A program made the translations under genes and the position numbers. Source: Pseudomonadota bacterium (GTDB taxonomy: Bacteria; Pseudomonadota; Gammaproteobacteria; Xanthomonadales; Xanthomonadaceae). From it: 6,897 nucleotides of DNA. The stretch is taken from NCBI GenBank assembly GCA_023423235.1, contig JAFAFY010000166.1, forward strand, positions 1 through 6,897, read 5' to 3'. This document shows, in pieces, positions 1-6,165 of the stretch (position 1 is its first letter; each line of letters begins with the position of its first letter). The notes beneath the pieces are model-generated. The model searched no databases and was not told the DNA's origin. It was given only the letters and a program-made list of their open reading frames with translations.

Positions 1-60
1 CGGAAGGACGATGCGACTGCCGCGCCGGCGGTCCCCGCGGCCCACGACGGCACTGCCGCC
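1..60 (+). other. Open stretch upstream of recJ, same reading frame
   Basis: These 60 bases contain no stop codon in the recJ frame. They read as an Ala/Pro/Asp-rich peptide (RKDDATAAPAVPAAHDGTAA) that runs straight into the ATG at 61. No Shine-Dalgarno-like sequence is visible ahead of that ATG. The stretch could be an N-terminal extension of recJ, plain leader sequence, or the tail of an upstream gene read in another frame; the second frame stops with TAG at 119-121 and looks Arg-rich and unconvincing. Sequence to the left of the window is needed to decide. Confidence 0.4.
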
Positions 61-1830
61 ATGCCGACGATCCGCCGCCGCGACTGCGCAGCCATCCCGG
101 GCGCGGACGGCGACGCGGTAGCCGCGACTGGCTGGCCGGATACCGTCCCGCCACTGCTGCGGCGCATCTACGCCGCGCGCGGCGCACACGACCTCGACAC
201 CGCCCGGCCGCGCCTGGGCAGCCTGCTGCCGCCCGACACGCTGGCCGGCATTGATGCGGCGACCACGCTGCTGGCGCGGGCGATCGCCGCCGGTCGGCGG
301 ATCCTGGTGGTCGGCGATTTCGATTGCGATGGCGCCACCGCGGTCGCGGTCGCGGTGCGCGGCCTGCGCATGCTGGGCGCGGCCGACGTGGTGCATGCGG
401 TGCCCAACCGGGTGGTGCATGGTTACGGTCTTTCGCCCGCGCTGGTCGAATCGCTGGCGCCGCTGCTGCCCGCGCCTGGCGCCGGGCCGGGGCTGCTGGT
501 CACCGTCGACCATGGCATCGCCTGCCACGCCGGCGTTGCCGCGGCCAGGGCGCAGGGCTGGCAGGTGCTGGTCACCGACCATCACCTGCCGGGCGCGGCG
601 CTGCCGCCGGCCGATGCGATCGTCAATCCCAACCGCGCCGACGATGGCTTTCCGAGCAAGATGCTGGCCGGCGTCGGGGTGATCTTCTACGTGCTGCTGG
701 CGCTGCGGCGCCGGCTGCGCGAGGCCGGCGCGTTCGCCGATGGCGCGGCGCCCGACCTGGGCGCGCTGCTGGACCTGGTCGCGGTCGGCACCGTGGCCGA
801 CCTGGTGCCGCTGGATGCCAACAACCGCGCGCTGGTCGCCGCGGGCCTGCGCCGGTTGCGCGCGGGACAGGCCTGCGCCGGCCTGCGGGCGCTGGTCGAG
901 GTGTCCGGGCGCGAGGCCGCGCGGCTGGGCGCGGGCGACCTGGGTTTTGCCATCGGCCCGCGGATCAACGCCGCCGGCCGCCTGGAGGACATGGCGATCG
1001 GCATCGAGTGCCTGCTGACCGACGACATCGCCCAGGCGCGGGAACTGGCCGGGGTGCTGCACACGATCAACGCCGAGCGCCGCGCGGTGCAGCAAGCGAT
1101 GCTCGACGATGCCGAGGCCGCATTGGCGCAGCGGCCGCCGGTCGACCCGCTGCACGCCGGGGTCTGCCTGTTCGATGCCGACTGGCATCCGGGCGTGGTC
1201 GGGCTGGTCGCCTCGAAGACGAAGGATGCGCTGCACCGCCCGGTGGTGGCGTTCGCGCCGGCCGAGCCGGGCAGCGACCAGTTGCGCGGCTCCGCCCGTT
1301 CGATTCCCGGCCTGCATATCCGAGACGTGCTGGCCGCGGTGGACAGCGCCCATCCGGGCCTGATCGAACGCTTCGGCGGGCACGCGATGGCCGCCGGACT
1401 GAGCCTGCGGCGCGAGGCCTACCCGGCATTTGCCGATGCGTTCCGCGCCGCGGTGGCGACGATGCTCGACCCGGCACTGCTGCGCGCGGAAATCCTCAGC
1501 GACGGGCCACTGGCCCCAGGCGAGTTCGACATCGCCCATGCGCTGGCGCTGCGCGACGGCGGGCCGTGGGGGCAGGGCTTTCCCGAACCGCTGTTCGACG
1601 GCGAGTTCGATGTGCTGGACTGGCGCGTCGTCGGCCAGCGCCACCTCAAGCTGACGCTGTGTCCGGTGGGCACGCGACTGCGGCTGGCCGCGATCCATTT
1701 CGGCGCGGGCGGCGACGCCGTGCCGGCCTCGCGCGAGCGCATCGCCTATCGCCTGACGCCCGACGACTATCGCGGCAACGGCGCGGTGCAGCTGGTGGTC
1801 GAACACCGGCATGCGGTCCGCATCCCGTAG
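61..1830 (+). CDS. recJ: Single-stranded-DNA-specific 5'-3' exonuclease RecJ
   Basis: RecJ degrades single-stranded DNA 5' to 3' in the cytoplasm, in RecF-pathway recombination, mismatch repair and processing of stalled forks. The 589-residue product is close to the E. coli length (577). The DHH domain shows VVGDFDCDGAT (83-93; metal-binding Asp86, Asp88, Asp90), TVDHG (148-152), VTDHH (171-175) and VAVGTVADLVPL (240-251), followed by RINAAGRL (301-308). The DHHA1 domain shows WHPGVVG (375-381) and the family hallmark FGGHAMAAGL (438-447). The last 70 or so residues, including WRVVGQRHLKLTL, fit the C-terminal OB-type domain. No catalytic residue seems to be missing. The ATG at 61 gives an N-terminus of plausible length, but it has no clear ribosome binding site and the frame is open upstream. 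The gene ends in TAG and is followed by an unrelated dehydrogenase operon, not by prfB/lysS as in many proteobacteria. Confidence 0.96.
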   Translation: MPTIRRRDCAAIPGADGDAVAATGWPDTVPPLLRRIYAARGAHDLDTARPRLGSLLPPDTLAGIDAATTLLARAIAAGRRILVVGDFDCDGATAVAVAVRGLRMLGAADVVHAVPNRVVHGYGLSPALVESLAPLLPAPGAGPGLLVTVDHGIACHAGVAAARAQGWQVLVTDHHLPGAALPPADAIVNPNRADDGFPSKMLAGVGVIFYVLLALRRRLREAGAFADGAAPDLGALLDLVAVGTVADLVPLDANNRALVAAGLRRLRAGQACAGLRALVEVSGREAARLGAGDLGFAIGPRINAAGRLEDMAIGIECLLTDDIAQARELAGVLHTINAERRAVQQAMLDDAEAALAQRPPVDPLHAGVCLFDADWHPGVVGLVASKTKDALHRPVVAFAPAEPGSDQLRGSARSIPGLHIRDVLAAVDSAHPGLIERFGGHAMAAGLSLRREAYPAFADAFRAAVATMLDPALLRAEILSDGPLAPGEFDIAHALALRDGGPWGQGFPEPLFDGEFDVLDWRVVGQRHLKLTLCPVGTRLRLAAIHFGAGGDAVPASRERIAYRLTPDDYRGNGAVQLVVEHRHAVRIP

Positions 1831-1873
1831 GCATGCACCCGGGCACCGCATAGGTCGATCTTGCAGGCCCGTC

Positions 1874-1888
1874 GCGGCCAGAGGCCGT
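1874..1888 (+). terminator. Weak hairpin after recJ, possible terminator
   Basis: CGGCC at 1875-1879 and GGCCG at 1883-1887 pair around a 3-base AGA loop, with a possible G-U pair at the base. The hairpin lies 44 bases after the recJ stop. No T-run follows, so it is at best a weak or Rho-assisted terminator and may be a chance repeat in GC-rich DNA. Confidence 0.2.
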
Positions 1889-2032
1889 TGCTGCCGTTCG
1901 TGGTCGGCATCATCGCCTGTGCCGTTCTCCACACTTGGCGCCGCGATGTCGTTGTAGGCTCCGGATCGGGAGGACCATCCTTGCGGGCGACCGGCGGATC
2001 ATGCCGGCCGCCTGCACGGGCACATCGCCAGC

Positions 2033-2037
2033 AGGAG
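2033..2037 (+). promoter_or_regulatory. Ribosome binding site of the small subunit
   Basis: AGGAG lies 6 bases before the ATG at 2044. This good Shine-Dalgarno match decides the start over the in-frame TTG codons upstream, and it places a Tat signal at the N-terminus as expected for this family. Confidence 0.75.
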
Positions 2038-2043
2038 CCAGCC

Positions 2044-2787
2044 ATGTCACGCAAACCCCTCGACCCTGTGCCCCCGGGCAAGGTCTCGGAATCACGCCGT
2101 GGATTCCTCCGGCATACGCTGGCGGTGGTGCCGGCCGCAGGCCTGCTGGCGACGCCGCTTGCCGGCTGCGCGCCCGATGATCCCCAGGCGGCATCCGCGG
2201 AGCGCGCCGCCGACTATGCACCGCGCTACTTCAACCCGGCCGAATGGGCGTTCGTCACCGCGGCGGTCGACCGCCTGATCCCGGCCGACGACGTCGGCCC
2301 TGGTGCGCTGGAGCTGGGCGTGGCCGAATTCATCGACCGCGAGATGGAATCCGACTACGGCCACGGCGGGCTGTGGTACATGCAGGGGCCGTTCGTACCG
2401 GACACGCCGCCGACGCTGGGCTACCAGCTGCGTTTCACCCCGCGCGAGCTCTACCGCAGCGGCATCGAAGCCGTCGATCGCTGGTGCCGGGCGCAGCACG
2501 CAAAGCCATTCGCCGAACTCGACGCCGCCGGCCGTGACGCCGCGTTGTCGCAGCTCGAGGCGGGCAGCGCCGTGCTGGACGGTGTTCCCGCACAGGCCTT
2601 CTTCGCCCTGCTGCTGCAGAACACCAAGGAGGGCTACTTCGCCGACCCGATGTACGGCGGCAATCGCGGCATGGGCAGCTGGAAGATGATCGGCTTCCCC
2701 GGCGCGCGTGCCGATTTCATGGACTGGGCCGAACAGCCGGGCGCTGTCTATCCGTTCGGGCCGGTATCGCTGCGGAGGGAAGGCTGA
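2044..2787 (+). CDS. Gluconate 2-dehydrogenase subunit 3 family protein (small subunit, Tat signal)
   Basis: This 247-residue protein is the small (gamma) subunit of a membrane-bound FAD dehydrogenase complex. In characterised relatives it is needed for maturation and export of the catalytic subunit, which has no signal of its own and is carried through the Tat system. The N-terminus has a clear twin-arginine motif, SRRGFLR (17-23), then a hydrophobic stretch ending in LAGC (39-42). That is a plausible lipobox, so the mature protein could be a lipoprotein on Cys42. The mature part carries features I associate with this family: FNPAEWAFVTAAVDRLIP near the start, a GGLWYMQGPF segment, and a C-terminal GYFADPMYGGNRGMGSWKMI block followed by GFPGARADFMDW. 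The ATG at 2044 is chosen for its AGGAG site and signal peptide. The gene is first in the operon and overlaps the next gene by one base. Confidence 0.92.
   Translation: MSRKPLDPVPPGKVSESRRGFLRHTLAVVPAAGLLATPLAGCAPDDPQAASAERAADYAPRYFNPAEWAFVTAAVDRLIPADDVGPGALELGVAEFIDREMESDYGHGGLWYMQGPFVPDTPPTLGYQLRFTPRELYRSGIEAVDRWCRAQHAKPFAELDAAGRDAALSQLEAGSAVLDGVPAQAFFALLLQNTKEGYFADPMYGGNRGMGSWKMIGFPGARADFMDWAEQPGAVYPFGPVSLRREG
2774..2780 (+). promoter_or_regulatory. Ribosome binding site of the GMC subunit
   Basis: GGAGGGA, inside the end of the small-subunit gene, lies 6 bases before the ATG at 2787. It favours that ATG over the second in-frame ATG at 2796, whose spacing would be 15 bases. Confidence 0.65.
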
Positions 2788-4562
2788 TGATCACGATGAA
2801 GCCCGTCGACGCGGTGCTGGTCGGGTTCGGCTGGACCGGCGCGATCATGGGCATGGAACTGGTCGAGGCCGGCCTCGAGGTACTGGCCCTGGAGCGCGGC
2901 GAGTTCCGCGATACCCAGCCCGATTTCAGCTACACCAAGATCATCGACGAACTGGCCTATGGCATCCGCGGCCGGCTGTTCCAGCCGCTGGCCAGGGAGA
3001 CGGTGACCGTGCGCCACCGTGTTGGCGACACCGCGGTGCCGTACCGCCAGTACGGCTCGTTCCTGCTCGGCAACAACGTCGGCGGCGCCGGCGCGCACTG
3101 GAACGGCCAGCACTACCGGCCATCGCCCGAGGACCTGAATCTCCGCAGCCACATCGTCGACCGCTACGGCCGCGGCTTCCTGCCCGAGGACATGACCATC
3201 CAGGACTACGGCATCGGCTATGACGAGCTGGAGCCGCATTTCGACCGCTTCGAGTACCTGTGCGGCACCTCCGGGCGCGCCGGCAACCTGGGCGGGGACA
3301 TCCGCGACGGCGGCAACCCGTTCGAGGGCCGCCGCAGCCGCGACTATCCCAATCCGCCGATGGCCGATACCTATGGCGCACAGCTGTTCGCCGACGCCGC
3401 GCGCGAAGTCGGCTACCACCCGTTCCCGCAGCCCTCGTCGAACGCCTCGCAGCCCTATACCAATCCGCTCGGTGTGCGCCTTGGGCCGTGCAACTACTGC
3501 GGCTACTGCGAGCGGTTCGGCTGCTTCATGTATTCCAAGGCGGCGCCGCAGACCACGATCCTGCCGGTGCTGATGCAGCGCAAGAACTTCCAGCTGCGCA
3601 CCAGCAGCCATGTCACCCGGGTCAACCTGGATTCCGATGGCCGGCGCGCCACCGGCGTGACCTACATCGACGCGCAGGGGCGCGAGGTGTTCCAGCCGGC
3701 CGGGATCGTCGTGCTGGCCGCCTACCAGTTGCACAACGTGCGGTTGATGCTGCTGTCGGGGATCGGCACGCCGTACGATCCGCAGACCGGGCAGGGCGTG
3801 GTCGGCCGGAACTACGCCTACCAGATGATGAGCGGCATCAGCGTGTTCTTCGACAAGGACGTTGCGATCAACCCGTTCATCGGCGCCGGCGCCGGCGGTA
3901 TCCAGATCGTCGACGACTTCAATTCCGACCACTTCGACCATGGCCCGCATGGCTTCATCGGCGGCGCCTACATCTATGGCGGCCAGACCGGCGGCCGGCC
4001 GATCCAGCAATTGTCGGTGCCGCCCGGCACGCCGGCCTGGGGCGCGCAATGGAAACGCGCGGCCAGGGACCATTACCTGCACACCACGTCGATCGGCGTG
4101 CACGGTTCGGTGATGTCCTATCGCGACCGCTATCTCGACCTCGACCCCACCTACAAGGACGCCTTCGGCCTGCCGCTGTTGCGCATGACCTTCGACTGGC
4201 ACGACAACGAGTACCGGATGTCCCGGTTCGTCACCGAACGCGCCGAGCAGATCGCCAAGGCGATGCGGCCGGCGCAGTACGCGGTCAGCCTGAAGAAGCC
4301 CGGCGATCACTACGATGTGCGCGTCTACCAGAGCACCCACACCACGGGCGGGGCGATCGTCGGCAGCGATCCGTCGACCAGCGCGCTCAACCGCTACCTG
4401 CAGAGCTGGGACGTGCACAACGTGTTCGTCATGGGCGCGTCGGCGTTCCCGCAGAACATCGGCTACAACCCGACTGGCCTGGTCGGCGGCCTGGCCTACT
4501 GGGCGGCAGCCGCGATCCGCGAGCGCTACCTGGCCGATCCCGGCCCGCTGGTGCAGGCATGA
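2787..4562 (+). CDS. GMC-family FAD dehydrogenase, large catalytic subunit
   Basis: This 591-residue flavoprotein is the catalytic subunit of a periplasm-facing dehydrogenase of the gluconate 2-dehydrogenase / fructose dehydrogenase / FAD-glucose dehydrogenase group. The N-terminal FAD-binding Rossmann motif is VGFGWTG (12-18), with the ribose-binding acid Glu36. GGAGAHWNG (99-107) and AAYQLHNVRLMLLSGIG (311-327) match GMC flavin-binding blocks. Cys235, 238, 241 and 246 form a CX2CX2CX4C cluster, in the kind of region that binds a [3Fe-4S] cluster in Burkholderia FAD-glucose dehydrogenase. Near the C-terminus, His518 (STHTTGG) and Asn561 (GYNPTG) are the likely catalytic pair. There is no signal peptide, so export probably depends on the small subunit. 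The gene overlaps its neighbours by 1 base (TGATG) and 4 bases (ATGA). The substrate is unknown: gluconate, 2-ketogluconate, a polyol or a sugar are all possible. Confidence 0.94.
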   Translation: MITMKPVDAVLVGFGWTGAIMGMELVEAGLEVLALERGEFRDTQPDFSYTKIIDELAYGIRGRLFQPLARETVTVRHRVGDTAVPYRQYGSFLLGNNVGGAGAHWNGQHYRPSPEDLNLRSHIVDRYGRGFLPEDMTIQDYGIGYDELEPHFDRFEYLCGTSGRAGNLGGDIRDGGNPFEGRRSRDYPNPPMADTYGAQLFADAAREVGYHPFPQPSSNASQPYTNPLGVRLGPCNYCGYCERFGCFMYSKAAPQTTILPVLMQRKNFQLRTSSHVTRVNLDSDGRRATGVTYIDAQGREVFQPAGIVVLAAYQLHNVRLMLLSGIGTPYDPQTGQGVVGRNYAYQMMSGISVFFDKDVAINPFIGAGAGGIQIVDDFNSDHFDHGPHGFIGGAYIYGGQTGGRPIQQLSVPPGTPAWGAQWKRAARDHYLHTTSIGVHGSVMSYRDRYLDLDPTYKDAFGLPLLRMTFDWHDNEYRMSRFVTERAEQIAKAMRPAQYAVSLKKPGDHYDVRVYQSTHTTGGAIVGSDPSTSALNRYLQSWDVHNVFVMGASAFPQNIGYNPTGLVGGLAYWAAAAIRERYLADPGPLVQA

Positions 4563-6007
4563 GTGCGCGCACGCGTTCCGCCCATCGCTGGGGGCGCCGG
4601 CTGACCTGGTTGCTGGCCATCGCTGCGGTGGCGCTGCTGGCCGCCTGGCAGGCACCGCGGCTGTTCCCGGCCGGAGGCGATGCCGCCGCGCGCCTGCAGG
4701 TACCGGTGACGCCGGCACTGCTCGCGCGCGGCGAATCGCTGGCACGGATGGGCGACTGCGTCGCCTGCCACAGCGCACCGGGAGGCAAGCCCTTCGCCGG
4801 CGGCCTGCCGTTGGCGTCGCCGATCGGGGTGATCTACAGCACCAACATCACGCCCGATCCAGACACCGGCATCGGGGACTACAGCCTTGGCGACTTCGAG
4901 CGCGCGGTGCGCCGCGGGGTCACCCCGGACGGCACGCCGTTGTATCCGGCAATGCCGTTCCCGTCCTACGCGCGGGTCAGCGATGCGGACATCGCCGCCC
5001 TGTATGCGTATTTCCAGCACGGGGTGGCGCCGGTGCGGCAGGACAACCGCAAGAGCGACATTCCGTGGCCGCTGTCGCTGCGCTGGCCGTTGGCGTACTG
5101 GCGTGCGCTGTTCGCACCGACGCCGGTGCAGGCGGTGGCGCGCGCACCAGCGTACGCGGATCCGGTCGTCGCCCGCGGCGCCTATCTGGTCGAAGGGCTG
5201 GGCCACTGCGGCGCCTGCCACAGCCCGCGCGCGCTGACGCTTCAGGAGAAGGCATTGCATGACGACCCGGCGCGACGGTTCCTGGGCGGCGGCAGCGCCG
5301 ACGGTTGGGTCGCGCCCAGCCTGCGGGGCGAGGCGCTGACCGGCCTGGGCGGCATGTCGGAGGACGACATCGTGGCTTTCCTCGGCACCGGCCGGACCGA
5401 CACCACCGCGGCCTTCGGCGGCATGGCCGACGTGGTCCAGCACAGCACCCAGTACGTCGGCGAAGACGACCTGCGTGCGATCGCCCGGTACCTCAAATCG
5501 CTGGCGCCGGCGCGCGAGGAAGCGCCGTTCGCCGCTGATCCCGCAGCGGCGAAAGCCCTGCGTGGCGGCGATGCCAGCGCACGCGGCGCACAGGTCTATG
5601 TCGACAGCTGTGCCACCTGCCATCGCACCCACGGCGGCGGCTATGCGCAGGTCTATCCAGCGCTGGCGGGCAATCCCGCGGTCAACAGCGACGATCCGGC
5701 CTCGCTTGTGCACATCGTGCTCAACGGCGCGATCATGCCGTCGACCCGCGGCGCGCCGACCCAGTTCGCGATGCCGGGGTTCGGCGACCGCCTCAGCGAT
5801 GCCGAGATTGCCGACGTGGTCAGCTTCATCCGCGGCAGCTGGGGCAATCGGGGTGCCGCGGTCAGCGCGGCGGAGGTGCGCCGGCTGCGCGCGAAGCTGC
5901 CGCCGCAGGTGCCGATCCAGGGCGTCATCGATCCGCGTACCGCGGCCGATCTCGATGCCGCGGTTCCGGCTGCCGGCACCGGCGAAGTGCCGGCGGCCAC
6001 GCCCTGA
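4559..6007 (+). CDS. Tri-heme cytochrome c subunit of the dehydrogenase complex
   Basis: This 482-residue membrane-anchored cytochrome takes electrons from the flavoprotein and passes them to ubiquinone. Residues 15-33 are a hydrophobic helix after a basic N-terminus, either an uncleaved anchor or a signal peptide. Three CXXCH heme sites follow: CVACH (67-71), CGACH (217-221) and CATCH (351-355). Each has a candidate axial methionine downstream, in PAMPFPSY (Met132), FGGMAD (Met289) and FAMPGFGD (Met405). This is the standard three-domain layout of gluconate/sorbitol/fructose dehydrogenase cytochromes, which are about 440-490 residues long. About 60 residues after the last heme domain form a Pro/Ala-rich tail. 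The ATG at 4559 overlaps the previous stop by 4 bases and has only a weak ribosome binding site, so translation is probably coupled. The open frame running upstream to 3260 is an artefact inside the GMC gene. Function needs the cytochrome c maturation machinery, encoded elsewhere. Confidence 0.94.
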   Translation: MSARTRSAHRWGRRLTWLLAIAAVALLAAWQAPRLFPAGGDAAARLQVPVTPALLARGESLARMGDCVACHSAPGGKPFAGGLPLASPIGVIYSTNITPDPDTGIGDYSLGDFERAVRRGVTPDGTPLYPAMPFPSYARVSDADIAALYAYFQHGVAPVRQDNRKSDIPWPLSLRWPLAYWRALFAPTPVQAVARAPAYADPVVARGAYLVEGLGHCGACHSPRALTLQEKALHDDPARRFLGGGSADGWVAPSLRGEALTGLGGMSEDDIVAFLGTGRTDTTAAFGGMADVVQHSTQYVGEDDLRAIARYLKSLAPAREEAPFAADPAAAKALRGGDASARGAQVYVDSCATCHRTHGGGYAQVYPALAGNPAVNSDDPASLVHIVLNGAIMPSTRGAPTQFAMPGFGDRLSDAEIADVVSFIRGSWGNRGAAVSAAEVRRLRAKLPPQVPIQGVIDPRTAADLDAAVPAAGTGEVPAATP

Positions 6008-6013
6008 GGCGCG

Positions 6014-6033
6014 AGGCGGGCGATCGCCCGTCT
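6014..6033 (+). terminator. Perfect palindrome just after the cytochrome gene, possible terminator
   Basis: Bases 6017-6030 (CGGGCGATCGCCCG) are a perfect 14-base palindrome. As RNA, 6014-6021 can pair with 6026-6033 (one G-U pair) around a GAUC loop. It starts 7 bases after the cytochrome stop codon, where a terminator is expected. No T-run follows, so intrinsic termination is doubtful; RNA 3'-end protection or chance are alternatives. Confidence 0.35.
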
Positions 6034-6104
6034 GCTGCCGTGGACGCGTGCGGATCGGGGCCCCGTCGCGCGTTCGATCGGTGTCGGGTCGGGCCAGTGT
6101 CCCG

Positions 6105-6139
6105 GCATGCCCGCGGCGACCCTGCGGCCGCCGCGATGC
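6105..6139. terminator. Long GC-rich stem-loop between convergent genes, possible bidirectional terminator
   Basis: CGCGGCG (6112-6118) pairs with CGCCGCG (6129-6135) around a 10-base loop. The stem continues with GCAT (6105-6108) against ATGC (6136-6139) across a 3-base bulge, giving 11 base pairs. It lies 26 bases past the transporter stop and 97 bases past the cytochrome stop, so it could end transcription from both sides. Neither strand has a T-run after it, and high GC content makes chance pairing more likely. Confidence 0.35.
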
Positions 6140-6165
6140 AGGTCAATGCAGGATCGCGTGGACCG

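Larger units (their letters stand above)
1831..2043 (+). other. Intergenic region between recJ and the dehydrogenase operon
   Basis: This 213-base gap should hold the end of the recJ transcript and the promoter of the dehydrogenase operon. I see no convincing -35/-10 pair. TTGGCG at 1936-1941 is followed by TAGGCT, but only 14 bases apart, which is too short. The small-subunit frame is open back to 1861, with alternative TTG codons at 1861 and 1981, the latter preceded by GGGAGGACCATCC. The predicted peptide there is Arg/Pro-rich and unlike the family, so I treat it as non-coding. No RNA gene or operator repeat is evident. Confidence 0.5.

Noticed and set aside
508..516. RecJ motif TVDHG where E. 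coli has TVDNG
   Set aside because: This position varies among RecJ proteins as far as I know, and the metal-binding Asp is kept, so it is not evidence of altered activity.
324..1853. Second long + strand frame overlapping recJ (509 codons)
   Set aside because: It is Arg/Gly/Ala-rich with no family motif, while the recJ frame has every expected motif.
2011..2035. CCTGC/GCAGG pairing that could hide the small-subunit ribosome binding site
   Set aside because: Only 5 base pairs across a 15-base loop, expected by chance in this composition; no riboswitch-like structure around it.
1861..2043. Upstream TTG starts for the small subunit, including TTG at 1981 after GGGAGG
   Set aside because: They would put an Arg/Pro-rich peptide ahead of the Tat signal. 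The ATG at 2044 has AGGAG at 6 bases and gives a normal Tat leader.
2748..4778. Antisense open frame of 676 codons opposite the GMC and cytochrome genes
   Set aside because: Stop codons are rare in the opposite frames of very GC-rich genes. The translation is Arg/Ala/Val-rich with no recognisable domain, and the + strand genes have full motif support.
4526..5713. Antisense open frame of 395 codons opposite the cytochrome gene
   Set aside because: Low-complexity Arg/Ala/Gly translation with no domain, fully covered by a cytochrome with three heme sites; a GC-rich shadow.
6136..6152. Direct repeat ATGCAGG, two copies 10 bases apart
   Set aside because: Two copies of 7 bases near the end of the transporter gene are too little to support an operator or attachment site.
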